A stretch of 64,000 bases of DNA from Cryptomeria japonica (lineage: Eukaryota > Streptophyta > Pinopsida > Cupressales > Cupressaceae): contig NC_081408.1 of assembly GCF_030272615.1 (NCBI RefSeq), positions 620,492,476 through 620,556,475 on the forward strand. Direction: 5' to 3'. The first letter of the stretch is position 1, and each line of letters begins with the position of its first letter. Below are positions 1 through 12,421 of this stretch, piece by piece. The notes beneath the pieces were generated by a model. That model was not told the origin of the DNA, searched no databases, and worked only from the letters and a program-made list of their open reading frames with translations. A program made the position numbers and the translations under genes.

Positions 1-1225
1 AAATAATGAAATCATCATTCCTAGGATACCATAATCCATAGTCTACAATTCCCTTCAGCTATCTGAATATCCTCTTCACAATAATGACATGATTTTCTTT
101 AGGATAAAATTGATATCTAGCAGCCATGTACACAACATGCATAATGTCTGACCTAGTTTGAGTAAGATACAACAATCCACCAACCATAGATCTGAACAAA
201 CTCTAATTAGCTTTAGGAGATTCATCATTCTTGGACAGTTTACAACTAGTCACCATAGGAAATCCAACCGGTTTGGATTCATCCAATCCAAACTTCTTTA
301 GCAATTACTTCACATACTTCGTTTGAGATATGAATATACCTTTTCATGTATGTGCAATCTGTAAACCTAAGAAAAATTTCATCTCACCAATCATAGACAT
401 CTCAAATTCTTTATGTGTATCACTGAAAAACTTCATGCTCAAATTATCATCACCACCGAATATTATATCATCAACAAAGACTTCAACAATTAGGATGTTA
501 TCATTTTCTATCTTAAAGTATAGATTATTGTCAACAACACCTTTATTAAATCCTAATTTCAAGAAGTATTTATCTAGTCTAGCATACCAGGCTCTAGGGG
601 CTTGTTTCAATCCATAAAGAGCTTTCTTCAACTTACATACCATGTCTCCATCATCCGATAGTGAAAATCCATCAAGTTGTTCAATGTATACTTTTTCCTC
701 AAGATCACCATTCAAAAAGGCAGATTTGATATCCATCTGATATACCTTGAAATCTTTATAAGCAGCATAAGCAAGCAACAATCTGACAGCTTCAAGTCTG
801 GAAACTGGAGAAAAAGTCTCCTCATAATCAATCCCTTCTTGTTGTGAATATCCTTTGCAGACCAGTCTTGCTTTATTTTTTACAACCTCACCATCTTCAT
901 TCAATTTATTTATGAATACCCATTTAGTACCAATAACATTGTTATCCTTAGGTCTAGGCACAAGTCCCCAAATGTTATTCTTTTCAATCTGATCTTGTTC
1001 TTCTTCCATAGCTCTTATCCAACTCTCATCTTTACAGGCTTCACCAACATCTTTAGGTTCAACTTTGGAAATGAAACATACTTCTTCAATAGCTAACCTT
1101 CTTCTAGTCATCACACCTTTATTCTTATCACCAATAATCTGATTTTCAGAATGATTCAATCTTACATACCTCAGAGTCTTATGATTGTTCTGGTTTTTCA
1201 GGTTCTTGCACTCCACCAACAACAT
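1..1225 (-). pseudogene. Ty1/copia reverse transcriptase region (3' part of pol), cut by window edge
   Basis: Minus-strand reading is open from 1225 to 344 and continues with stops to base 1. Seen: the start of the copia RT domain ([20 protein letters not shown]), then [28 protein letters not shown], and the catalytic box as FVDDIIFGG in place of YVDD. Downstream, at 344-1, the same family reading (KYVK.LLKKFGLDESKPV) leads towards RNase H, which lies outside the window. This is the enzyme core that copies the element's RNA into DNA in the virus-like particle. It follows the integrase at 1284-1960 in normal copia order. In-frame stops show it is dead. The family call is secure. Confidence 0.93.
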
Positions 1226-1283
1226 CTAGATTCACCTTCACATTTTCACTCTCTACTATCTTTCTCAGTCTCTTATTGTAGCA

Positions 1284-1748
1284 CTAGTAGACCTTGATCT
1301 TTGTTGAATATCCCGAGAAAATACCTTCATCACTTCTAGTATCAAACTTTCCTATGTCTTCATCTCTTTTGATATAACATTTTCTACCAAATACTTTAAA
1401 ATATCTCACAGTAGGAGCATGACCAAACCATAGCTCATAAGGGGTATTATCAGTATCACCTTTGAGGTGAACTCTATTGAATGTATAAACGGCAGTGCTA
1501 ATGGCTTCTCTCCAGTAAATCTTCGAAACATTTCCTTCAATCAGCATAATCCTTGCAGCATCTAAAACAATTTTATTCTTCCTCTCAACAACTCCATTCT
1601 GCTGAGGGGTTCTAGGAGCAGATAATTGTCTTATAATCCCATGCTTCTCACATAATGAATTAAACTCACTGGAATAGAATTCTCCACTTCTATCAGATCT
1701 CAGACACTTTACCTTCAATCTAGACTCGATCTCAACCTTAGCTTTCAA
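1284..1748 (-). pseudogene. Ty1/copia integrase core, C-terminal half
   Basis: The reading holds the end of the integrase catalytic core: GEFYSSEFNSLCEKHGI, then SAPRTPQQNGVVERKNK, which contains the catalytic glutamate, followed by the DNTPYELWFGHAPTVRYFKVFG segment typical of copia integrase C-termini. The first two acidic residues lie in the neighbouring reading at 1745-2518. The two readings are separated only by a 65-bp tandem duplication that shifts the frame, so they were one polyprotein. The role is insertion of element cDNA into the genome. Confidence 0.92.
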
Positions 1749-1819
1749 TATCTTCTATCAGATCTCAGACACTTGACCTTCAATCTAGACTCGATCTCAA
1801 CCTTAGCTTTCAATATCTT
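1690..1819. repeat. 65-bp tandem duplication inside integrase coding sequence
   Basis: Bases 1690-1754 and 1755-1819 are almost identical (one visible difference, actttacc versus acttgacc). Each copy encodes the same peptide (KVEIESRLKVKCLRSDR) on the minus strand. As 65 is not a multiple of three, the duplication alone breaks the polyprotein. Confidence 0.95.
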
Positions 1820-2530
1820 GAATTTGTCAAATGCTTTTGATTTCTCCTTCAAAAAGACAACCCATATCATCCTTGAATAATCATTAATTAGCAGCATAAA
1901 ATATCTATCACCCTGCACACTTCTAACATTTGTAGGTCCACATAGGTCAGTATGTACAAGATCTAGCAGTCCTTCTAATGTATATTGTTTTCTTTTGAAA
2001 TAAAATCTTTTTTGCTTACCCAACTGACATTCCTTACATACTGGATTACCAGGCTTAACAATCTTAGGTAGATCTCTAACAACATGTGTAGAACAGATCT
2101 TAAGCATTGAATCAAAATTTACATGACACATTCTCCTATGCCACAACCAACTTTCATCAATCTGAGCAATCAAATAACTTTTCTCACCATCATTCAAATG
2201 AAAAATGTTACCTCCGGTCTTAGTTCCAAATACAATCACTATACTGGAGGCATTCAAGATCTTGCATTTACCATCCTTGAATTGTAGATCATAACCCTTA
2301 TCAACCATCTGTTCAACACTCATAAGATTATGCTTCAAACCTTCAACATACAAGACATCATCAGTGTTATGCTTACAATCAAAAGAAATAGAACCTCTCC
2401 CATGGATTACACAGGCTTTGTCACCTCCAAATCTAACTATTCCACCATCATATCTTTCCATACTCACAAATTTTATTTTATCACCGGTCATATGATGTAA
2501 ACAACCACTGTCAATCACCCATTTATCTTT
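1745..2530 (-). pseudogene. Ty1/copia protease, GAG-pre-integrase zinc finger and first half of integrase
   Basis: Read from 2530 downwards: the aspartic protease motif V-I-D-S-G-C-L-H-H-M-T-G-D is the copia form. Next comes the pre-integrase HHCC finger (WLWHRRMCHVNFDSM ... CKECQLGKQ). The integrase core follows, with first aspartate in DLVHTDLCGP and second in LLINDYSRM. The protease would cut the polyprotein and the finger and core form the integrase. The reading ends at the duplicated segment. Its place between zinc-knuckle gag and integrase C-terminus fits copia order exactly. Confidence 0.93.
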
Positions 2531-2641
2531 CTCTTCAACTTTAGCATCTAAATCTTTCTCCTCAATAGTACAGCTAGTGGAATCAACAGGTACAGGTCCA
2601 TCTTCCTTAATGGCAAGGAATACAACTTCATCTCCTGCATA

Positions 2642-2865
2642 TTATTCATCTGTAACACCTTCATCAGTAGCATAATAACAGTTCTGATTTTTAAAATTTC
2701 GGTTAGGCTTGTAAGATTTGTCATACCTCTCATGCTTGTCATATCTATCATTCATATCATGCTTATCAAACTTATCATGCTTTTCATACTTAGTCATTCT
2801 CTTTGGGCATCTAGAAGCAAAGTGTCCTATCTTATTGCAAGAGAAACATTTCAAAGAGAAATTTT
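2642..2865 (-). pseudogene. Ty1/copia gag C-terminus with CCHC zinc knuckle
   Basis: The minus reading contains a single C-X2-C-X4-H-X4-C knuckle (CFSCNKIGHFASRC), followed by a charged low-complexity tract of repeated K/D/R/Y-rich units (KYEKHDKFDKHDMND). The knuckle binds element RNA during packaging. The reading is broken at 2865 by insertion of G1 and resumes at 7127 in the same frame, which shows that gag was continuous before the insertion. Confidence 0.92.
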
Positions 2866-5800
2866 TGTAGTACCCCTGCCCTAATCAATTTCTAATCTCG
2901 GTTTAATCTTGGTTAGTTTATCATAATATAATGATTATAGTCAGATGTGTTGATTTAGTGGATATCTGTTAATGTGGTTTTCGCACCAATTATATGCAAG
3001 TTGTTTAGTGTTCCTATTTCATGGTATTAAATCGGGCTAACGCTTTCATTAAGTTTATATATGTATGCATGTATGACTCTGGGTTGCAGGAGATCTCAGG
3101 TACAGTACTGCATGAGTGCGAGGTTCATCTTCACCTGGATTCGCAGGTTTGAGTGTACCTCTCTAATCCTTAGAGTTGGATTAGGTGGTCGTAAGACCCT
3201 AGTTGACCATAGTCGTGCTCAAGTAAGCATCGTCAGTCGTCATCGGTATTCCCTTTTTATTTGGGTTTGTGAGTCATCTGTCTGGTTGACCTTCTTGGTT
3301 TGCGTGTTTGGTGTGTATGGTTAAATTGATTAATTAGTCCTTAGTATTTAATATGATTAAATATGTGTTTGTGCATTAATGATTAATGGACTAAATTAAA
3401 CAAGGTTTCGTTATGCGATTATCGTTAATATTGAATAGCTCGAGTCAGTTTAGGAGCAAGTTAAATTACATGGCTGATTTTAAAATATTAAATGCATTTT
3501 GTATATGCTGTTGAAAAAGAAAGTTTTGAATTTAATTGCCATAGAATTAATTGTATTCTATTGGCTTTTTAAAATAGAAAGGTTAAATTGAATTAATTGG
3601 GAAAATCAATTTTGAATTGAAAGCAAGTAAATATATTGATATAGTTGGGAAATAAGTATTTTTGTGGTTTATTTTAAATAAAAATTTTAAATCCGAAAAT
3701 GAGATTTTTGGTCAAACTTCTCCCATTTAACCTAGACTTTTGGAAAATATTGGGGATGGATATTTTTGGAAAAATTATTGTTGAAAAAAATATTTTTGGA
3801 GGAAAATTTGGGGGTTTTGGAGGAGGAGAAATTTCTTGAGCCTCCAGGTTGGGCTTTCCTCTGATCTTGCCAGGATTGCTGAATCAGGTAGGCCTCTGAT
3901 TATTTCTTGGGTTCTTGCTTAAAGAAAGTCATTTTTGGTGTTTATGTAGAAATCTGGTTGTAGATTAAAAATCTTATGTTTTTGGGAAATAGAGAAATTG
4001 TAGTTTGAATTTTTGGATCTTAAATTCTCCTTGCTTCCTTTCCAAATCTCAAGATGGCAATTTTGTTTGTATAAATGGATTCTCAAAAAAAATTAAAACC
4101 AAATTTTGGGGTTTGACTGTTCTTGAGAAATATTTGTCTAAAACTCCAATAAATCTCTCTTAGATGAGTTTAAAAATGAAATTTAGATTGGGATTTGGCA
4201 GATTTGATGTTAAATTGTGTAAATCCATCTCATTTTGCCAGTATGGTATTGTCTTGGAAAGATTTTCCTTCCCAAATCTGGGTATTTGGAAAATAAAATA
4301 AAAAAATTCATTTAAAGTCACTAGGACTGGTTTTTTTTAATTTTTACTGTGTTTAACAGTAATTTAAAAAAATATATTTAATAAAAACAAAAAATAAATA
4401 TAAATAAATAATAATACCCCCCCCATGTGGATGAGTTTTTCCCCACCACGTGGAGGGAGGGGGGTGTTGCGTAACCCATTTGGGGGCAGCAGCGCTCCCC
4501 ATGGGAGTGTTGCGTGCTCCCAGTGGGAAGCAATGCTTCCCCCTTGGGGCAGTGTGAGCTCCCATGGGGGCCACGTGGGGTCCACGTGAAACCCCCACTT
4601 TTCATTTTGTAAAATGTTTTTTTTAATATTTTTTTATTATTTAAATATATATATATATATATATATATTATAATATTTTCATTTAAAAGAAATGTTTTTT
4701 TTAATATATTTTTTTCATAAATAAAAATATATATATATATAATAATAATTTATTATTATTGAAGGTAATTTTTAATAAATTAAGTTTTAATAAAGTTTAA
4801 TTATGGCATTCCATTAATAAATTACGATTAGTTTGTAATTAATTAATTGTATAAGTGGCAATATACATTAATTAATTTTCAAAATTGTATTTTATTAGTA
4901 ATGCATATTTTTCTTATTAGATACTTAATTTGTTAGTTGTTACTAATTATTAATTGTGTATATTTTATTAATCGTGGATTAATAAGCGTATATTAATTAA
5001 TAGTTAATTTTGGTATTCTTTTCTATATGCGTAAGGAAATAATTGTTAAGTTAGGAATGGACTATCGTTAATTGGATTCCTTATATGTTCATGTTTCCTT
5101 GATCCGTATAGTTTAACTTGGTTCTGAAAAGACAAATTTGTAGGATTTATTTTGAACCAGTATGTCAATGATGTTTTAATTGAAGATTAAATATCTTATT
5201 TAATTGGTTAATGGTTGTCTGATTATATTCATGTGAAATTGGTTTAAGAACTCATTATGGCTTATTATGTGTATTCGATGCAATGAACCTTAGAGAGTTA
5301 GAAAACCAAGAACAACCTATGTCTAAATGAAGTAGATAACTGCAATCTAACTTAGATCAATTAGAAAATTGGATCCATTTTATTGTTTAAATCAATAGGA
5401 AAGAAGATTGTATCTGTTGGATATTGCCTATGCGAGTTTAATTTATGTATTCGCTTTTGCTTATGTAATGGCAAGCTTTGAATTGTGGATTGGACCCTAT
5501 CGTATGATTGATTTGGGGTACCTGTTTCTGTCCTCGATTTTGAGTTTGACTATTATTTTGTGGTAGTGTCGTAATTGGTCATATCCTTCGTGTGGGTGTC
5601 GAATGATGATTCGTGTTTGACCATGGTTGGTCAGGTCTCTAGTTAGAGTACCGTCAGTAAGTGTACCTCTTTTGAGTCGTGTTTGATCAAATGGTTGTTT
5701 CCTCATTTTTGAACTCCATTTGCTTGACCATGTGTATTCCTTGGTTTCTGAGGTCGCTTGAGTATAGTCTAGTGTCGTATGGGAAAGTGGCTTTTGATTG

Positions 5801-7126
5801 GGGGCCGCGCCCAAAGTGGTTGCTGGGTAACCCATCGAAAGTGAGTCTAATAAGTGATAACCTAACAGTAAGTTAGAATGTTAATCTCTAAGTAAGATAA
5901 TTGTGCCTCACACATGGGACGAGTGCTAACACAGACTCGACATGCTATGAGAAGGCCTGAAATGGCAAACCATCATTCTTGTCTTCACGAGAGGATGTGT
6001 GGGTCCACACGAGGCCTGGATGGGCCGGAGGTTCGGATTAGGTTGCTAGGGTAACCCAGTGTATGGTGCCGGAAACTATGAAGACCTGCCATGGTAACCA
6101 TACCAGGTTGTGTGATGACACTTGTCCCTACGTTCGCTAGTGTGTTGTTGTATTGTCTGATAGGAGAACCTTTGTGGGTCGTCCTTTTGTCTATGCCCTT
6201 GTAAGTACTTGGTTTCATGTTAGACCTTGGGTGGTGATGACTCAGTTTTATGGATGCTCCAACGGACCTTTGTATTAGCTTTGATTATGTTCAGCTGGAT
6301 CCTTTTCTTTTTAGAGATCGTTTATGTATTTATTGACCGATGTGGTCGTTTGTATATTTATTATGTTTCGCCTTGATGGCAGGATTGTAAATTATGAGAA
6401 CCTCATGTATACTTAACATTATTAATTATCAGAGGGGTCTTGCAGTTGAGCAGACCTGGAGATGTAGCCCTTTAGGGGTGAACTCCGAGATCATCTTGGT
6501 GTTATGTGATGCTTTTATTCGTATATTTCATGTTTAGTATTAGCATGTATGAATGCCATTTTGATCGAATGCATAAGTGGTTTAGATGAGATTTATCGTA
6601 GATGCATGTATGCAATCATCTTTTAAAATGCAGTAAATTGTATCATGAAGGAATGTAACTTAGAGTAGTGGAATATATTCAATTGTTGTTAAGAAAATTA
6701 AGTATGCATGAAAAGATCTCATATGTTTATGATGAAATTCTAGTGTGTTAGAATATTAGATGCATGGCTTATATTTCAATGAAAAGTATGAATGATGGGT
6801 ATGAATAAATCTTAATGGATGAACCTTATCTTGTGAATTATATTTCCATCTTTTGAAAAAAATTATCCTTGTATAAGAATCATCTCGTTATAAGATAATA
6901 AGCTTATTGGATTTAATTGTGTGAGTTAAGTTAAATGTGTAATTAAGTAATCTCTTTGGGAAACTCTTTAGGTGTTAGTTGATGTCTTCCGCTATGTAAT
7001 CTGAATCTTTTATATCTCAATGTTGTGTTTATCTTAAAAAACAAAAAAAACAAAAAAAAATAATTATTGCTCTCCAATTGTGTGTTTTAGCTTTATCCCT
7101 TCGGGGTTTCCTGGCGGGGCATTACA
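2866..7126 (+). mobile_element. G1: 4.26 kb solo-LTR-like insertion in copia gag
   Basis: It begins TGTAGTACCCC and ends GGGGCATTACA, so the ends are near-perfect inverted repeats of about 11-14 bp with TG...CA termini. Flanks are ATTTT (2861-2865) and ATTTC (7127-7131), a 5-bp target duplication with one change; removing the insert restores the gag frame. No retroviral domains, internal PBS/PPT or repeat of its own ends were found inside. The simplest reading is a very long solo LTR. A non-autonomous element is the alternative. A segment near 3080-3165 (GCAG...CACCTGG...GCAGGT...) also occurs in G2, so the two are one family. Contents: AT-rich spacer, AT dinucleotide tracts near 4647 and 4727, and a GC-rich palindrome block. 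Confidence 0.82.
4430..4600. repeat. GC-rich palindrome block with three CACGTG boxes in G1
   Basis: A sharply GC-rich island in AT-rich surroundings. It contains CACGTG at 4447, 4572 and 4583 and a perfect 17-nt hairpin (gggaagcaatgcttccc, 4525-4541). Several further CTCCCATGGGAG-like half-palindromes are present. CACGTG is the plant G-box core; whether it acts in this LTR is an inference. Confidence 0.7.
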
Positions 7127-7919
7127 ATTTCCATCATACTTACCATCACCTTTAGGCAATCTTTAGGAAATCAGAGCTTTGAGTTCATCCAGCTCCCTTT
7201 CTTGCTCTTCCATCTCTCTTCTCTCTCTCTCATATGTAGATATTTTCCACTCATCAAGATCATATTTCTTCTTTCCGGATTAGATGCTCTGAATATTATC
7301 TCAGACTTTCCATGTGATTCTCCAAATTCACTCGACTCAAATGCATCGAGCTTTCCAACCAACATATCTCTTCTCACACTAGTCACACTTTGGATCTCAT
7401 CAATAGCAGCAACCTTATGCTTATAGGCAGAAGGCAAAGATCTCAACACCTTGGCAACAATTTCATCTTCCTTAATAGTTCCACTGACACATCTAAAACC
7501 TAGGACAAGGTCATTCACCTTAGCCATAAAAGAGTGTATGTTCTCATCATCTCCCATCTTTAATGTCTCATACTTTCCTTTTAGACTCTGCAACTTAGAA
7601 GCCTTCACTCACCTTCACACAACACCTCAAGCTTCACCCAGATCTCATGTGCGGTCTAAAGTCCCATCACATTAGTCATCTCATAATCAGTCAAGGCACT
7701 AAGAAATGCCTCCTTCACTTCAATATTATGTTCTGCTTCCTTAACTTCATCAAGAGTAGATGGTCCATTCTGAGGGACAACATAGACATTCTTTGTAATC
7801 TTCCAATAATATTTACCAGGACATTTCAAATGCACTTCCATCTGGTTCTTCTACACAGCATAGTTACTTCCATCAAATCTTAGACTATCCTTCTTAAAGA
7901 TTACACCTTGAGCTGCCAT
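7127..7919 (-). pseudogene. Ty1/copia gag N-terminal part (UBN2-type gag)
   Basis: The minus reading starts with an ATG at 7919 (MAAQGVIFKKDSLRFDGSNY), 43 bases after the PBS. It shows the copia gag pattern of a short FDG-NY opening, a W-K-type segment replaced by a TAG stop near 7857, and then the UBN2 region (LKGKYETLKMGDDENIHSFM and LRSLPSAYKHKVAAIDEI). It is open from 7608 to 7171 and joins the zinc knuckle at 2865 once G1 is removed. Gag packages the element RNA. Confidence 0.9.
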
Positions 7920-7961
7920 CCTGGATCTCCTCGAGCAATTATGCTTCTACCAAAGAATCTA

Positions 7962-7973
7962 GCTCTGATACCA
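7962..7973 (-). other. Primer binding site of the copia element
   Basis: The minus strand reads TGGTATCAGAGC, the classical plant copia site complementary to initiator tRNA-Met. It lies two bases inside the LTR end at 7976. Confidence 0.92.
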
Positions 7974-7975
7974 AT

Positions 7976-9224
7976 TGTTAGTAGCAATCAAGAAGGAAGA
8001 CTGAGGGGGGGGTGAATCAGTCTTCACTAGAAGTCCAAACTTAACCACCAAAAATAGATATAATAAACAACAACAATAAGATAGATAGGCAAATTAACAA
8101 CACAACACACAACACCAATATTTTGACGTGGAAAACTCGGTTAAGGGAAAAACCACAGTGGGAACCTACCCATAGTAAGATGATACTCTATAGTAGTATG
8201 TGAAAATATTACAATTGGGAATGCGCATGCATTCAAGCACACTGCCTAGAGCTCATTGCTCAAATAATATTTTCTTATAAGGCTACAACCCTCAAGAAAG
8301 TCTCACTAACTTACAATAAGATTCAGATTAGAATCCAAAAGAAATGAACTGAAAGAATAACATCTTTGAATGCCTAATTACAGTTCCGGTTAAGCATATA
8401 TGTCTTCCCTACAACACCAATCTCACCACAAACTCAACAAAGAAGGATAAATCACTTGTTCACACATAAACCTCTCTTTGATAATGCAGACACAACAACG
8501 ACACCAAAACTACATGACTATATCACCTATATATACAATTCATCAACCTTAACAACAAGGTCGGCTAAACCCTCAACCCTCAATTACAAAATTACATCAC
8601 ACAATACAAAGAGTGACCAACCAATATAATGATTTACATAGCATATCATGGTCCTAAATCAAATTCCCAAATGATCACATCCACCGAAAATCATGCCAAG
8701 ATCAATCGCAACACGCTACACCACCAGAAACACCACATAACATGCAAATCATCATCAGTTGATAGAAACCACCAAAAACTCTCACAACGATCAATGCAGA
8801 TCACCAAAACAAATAAAACACAACTAGAAAATACCAGCAAGCATGTTAGAATCTTCCAGAACAACTACACCAACACCACTTATCAAATCTTCATCGATCA
8901 ACATCTAAAAGCTCAAGAACACAACCAATCATCAACTATCATGAAGAAAGAAAACTTGCAGAGCACCAAATCACAATCCATTTGAAGTGAAGATACACAA
9001 GACCATCCCAAACAATATCCAAAAATATTAGCACCAGATCTGATCACACTAGAATATACCAAAGGAAATATCAACCTCTGCAAAAAAATGATCAACAAAA
9101 CAATACTACAAATCGAATCAGAAAATCTTCCCAATCTGTAGTCACCGGAGCAAATCACAGGAATATGTTGACATCAATGATAATAACATATCCTAGCAGC
9201 AACAATGCATGAAAATATCCAACA
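7976..9224 (-). mobile_element. 5' LTR of the copia element (LTR A, 1249 bp)
   Basis: It starts TGTTAG on the plus strand next to the PBS and ends ...ATCCAACA at 9224. Its length equals that of the plus-orientation relatives at 38267 and 40041. Conserved family landmarks: a G-tract followed by GTGAATCA just inside the PBS end; a motif around GTGGAAAAC / GGTTAAGGGAAAAACCAC; and a block containing CTAGAGCTCATTGCT and GCATGCATTCAAGCACAC. The matching 3' LTR lies left of the window. Minus-strand ORFs in it show no known domain. Confidence 0.9.
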
Positions 9225-9769
9225 TTAGTAATGTACTTCCATCTCTTTCTATGGTCATTTTTTTATCTAAAGAGGTTTCTCAATGTAAATTTGGTGTTTC
9301 ATGCATGTTATGATTGTGTTCTTTTGATTTTTCCATCACATTATCAAGGGTTAATATTTAGTTTTATATTTACAAGAATTTTTTAGTTAAAGTTCATATT
9401 GCAAGCTTTTTCATTGTATTTTACAACATTTGGTATTAGAACTAATAGTTCTGTTGAGGGATGCTTTTCTCTATAAGTGTTGAAGTTTTTTGTTGTAGTG
9501 GGAGCTTTTGTTTTGTGGGTTTTTGTATATTTGAGAAATTTTGTATACCATGGCCTCAAAATATCATCAATATATTGAAAATTTAAATAAAAATGGTTAT
9601 GAGATGTGGAAGTTGAAAGTAGAAGATCTCCCAGAAGAGAGAAATCAGTGGTTGTATGTTTCTAAAGAAAATAAATCAATTAACTCTTTGTTGTCAGATG
9701 AAGAATGTAAGAAAAAATGACAAGACATAGGAAACCATTCAGTTGTGTCTCACATTCTCTATCTTTTAA
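9225..9769 (+). mobile_element. Fragment of a second copia element: LTR end, PBS and gag start
   Basis: On the plus strand an LTR end (...TTTTACAACA) runs into TGGTATTAGAAC (9431-9442), a decayed initiator-Met PBS. An ATG at 9550 opens a short gag reading (MASKYHQYIENL ... GYEMWKLKVEDL), the standard copia gag beginning. It stops at about 9718 and the homology is cut off near 9769 by another LTR-like fragment. Confidence 0.75.
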
Positions 9770-10538
9770 ACAAACTAGAATACTAAGAAGGGGGTAAATC
9801 AGTATTCAACTGAACTTAAACCTTTCAACACCACTTTTAATCTATATCCTACTCAAACAAATTAGTAGCAATATAAATGCAAGAAGAGCATAGCATACAA
9901 CATAAGACACTAAATTTACGTGGAAAACCCAACAACGGAAAACCACGATGAGAAAGCCACTTGGAGCTACTATCCAAATCCAACCTCACAAATAAAAATG
10001 GATTATATTAGGTTTTATGGGTTATCACTACTCCCTATGAATTATAACACTTACAAAAGGAGGAAACAACCTCCAAATAACACGAAAAATGAATAAACTT
10101 CCACCACTGCACCTCTATCTAACAATATTAGTTGCTTTGGCCTCACTTCCTTGAGCACACTTCTAGGCTCATCCAAAGTAGTTACCTTAGGCTCACTGCC
10201 TTTGGTATACATCAAGCACTTCATCACCACACCACACATTTACACACAATTGACAATGATTTTATCTTCCATTTATATCCTCCACAAGCATCAACAAGAT
10301 TTCTCCACTTGAATAGGATGAAATGTGTAGATATGAAGCATTTACTATCAAAAATTTTGGCCCAAAAATATTTATGAAGAAAGGAAAACAAATATGGTCC
10401 AAACCATAAGATAAAAAAGACCCAATCCATCTTATCACACATATCCATGCTAGCACAAACATAAAAGTAATGGAACAAGAGTTCAAAGGTGTTCGAACAA
10501 ACATTTGTCCTCCCATACATTTTATCTAGACCACAAAA
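9770..10538 (-). mobile_element. Truncated copia-type LTR fragment
   Basis: It shares the family landmarks of the other minus-orientation LTRs: CTAAGAAGGGGGTAAATCAG near its left side and CGTGGAAAACCCAAC...GGAAAACCACGATGAG in the middle. No clean TG/CA ends or target duplication were found. It abuts the LTR starting at 10539. Confidence 0.6.
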
Positions 10539-12076
10539 TATTGAACACTACTAGATGCTGAGAGGGGGGTGAATCAACATATACTAAAACTTGATCAAAT
10601 TAAAAAAATTATTCTATAACATTTATTCATCACATATTTATGAGAGTAAATAGTTGAAACAACAATTACATCCACACAAGAACACTAATTTTTTTACGTG
10701 TAAAACCCAAACTGGGAAAAACCACGATGAGAATCAAACTCATAATATATACATATTAAGTGCTTACAAAGATTTAGGTCATAGGCCAAGGAACTCACTG
10801 CTTAGGACTTGTAGTTTAAGGTGCACAACCTTAGGGGAAGATACAAAAGAGACTTGTACAATTGAAGATCACTTCTTCAAGGCAAGATACAAAATATTTG
10901 TTTGGATACAATAAAGTTAAAATATTGAACAACAATAGAAACACATTTATCAGTATGTAGATAATAGTTCACAGTTTAATACTCATATGATCCAATCTTC
11001 ATCTTGACACTGTAACACATCTATACCTCTATATCACCTCAAAATTGCATCATATTCGCATCATACATCTTACATCCACATATCCATACAGTGTACCTAA
11101 TAACTCAATTAATAGATGTCTTGTATATATCAAGCAGATCATCCATTTCCTTCGTAAAGTCACTTGAAGAAAATGTAGCGTGTATGCATCGTCAACCCAA
11201 AAAACAATTTATACAACACATGATGAAGGCAAAGGAAATATGCAAGAGTTCACACCATGTTTTAACGCCTTCCAAATATCTCCAAAAAAAATTCTACACT
11301 CAACTACTTGAACCAAAACACATAAGTCGATTCATACCAATCTATTTCTCTCAACACTTAATTCAGACCCAAAAAATAAGATATACAAACCATCACAAAA
11401 GAAACATAACATGTTAGGGATCTAGAATAATTGATCCATAATATCATATAGTACTAGCAAGACAAGAAATGCAACACCTTCCTTCACAACATCTTGAAAA
11501 CAACGTTATCCTTGAACACAAACATAGAATAACTCTTACAACAAAAACATCTATCCACCTAAAGAAATAAAATGACCAGTCTTTTATAACCATTCCTCTA
11601 TAATACATACATCCTTTTGATGTGTATCCAATACAATCTCCAACCACCAAACCATGAAATAAATAACCAAAGCAGCCACTGAAAGTAGTTGTATCATTTT
11701 CATACCAAACAGAAGGTCATCAATCCTCCAGAAACATACCATACCAACTATATTTGTCATACATAGTACCTCTAGATAGATTATATGTATCCATGCAACA
11801 TTTGTACGCAATATATCCATACACAAGTCTGACACACTAATTCTAGCATATCTGTATAATCCTAAAAGCACCTTATTACAATATCATAGATATTTACCAA
11901 CAATATCTACCAACATACAACCATATACCTTTGTACCATATCACTACCAAAATAACATCCTAACAACCAATCACCAATAACTGACCTTAACAAAATCACT
12001 TCTTATATCACTTCTAGACCAACATCCAAAATCAATCAATACCAAAAACTCAACCAGATTACTACCAAACCATTAA
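10539..12076 (-). mobile_element. 3' LTR of a short gag-only retrotransposon
   Basis: Base-by-base similar to 13596-15140: both open with TATTGAACA and a GAGAGGGGGG tract, both have TACGTG-AAAACCCAAACTGGGAAAAACCA, and they stay alignable to about 12076, where this copy stops short. It lacks about 145 bp of the other copy's outer end, so it is truncated. The orientation is minus, judged from the PBS next to the partner LTR. Confidence 0.85.
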
Positions 12077-12421
12077 GAGCATTGATATTCTTAGTATTAG
12101 CCATTGAAAAATTCACAATCTTAGAGCAATGCCTTCTCTCCTTTTTTAATTCGCCATCTTCCCAAATGCAATTACACAAAATGAACTCAAGAAAACAATA
12201 CATTTTTTGTCACTCGAGGTTTCCAAAAAAGTTCCTCAAAAAGCTGATACATTATGCACCCAAAAACCATAAAAAAAATGTCCCATACCAACAAATCTAT
12301 TCAAAGACCATCACAACTAGCTTCCTAACATTTTCCATGTTGCAAACAATTCAACATTTGAATCATAAGGGGGCACAAGGGATCTGCGTTAACTTCTCCC
12401 CTTTCGATAATGTTATTTGTA

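Noticed and set aside
4353-4605. Three overlapping minus ORFs rich in Pro/Gly/His
   Set aside because: They read through the GC-rich palindrome block in different frames, with no domain or conserved start.
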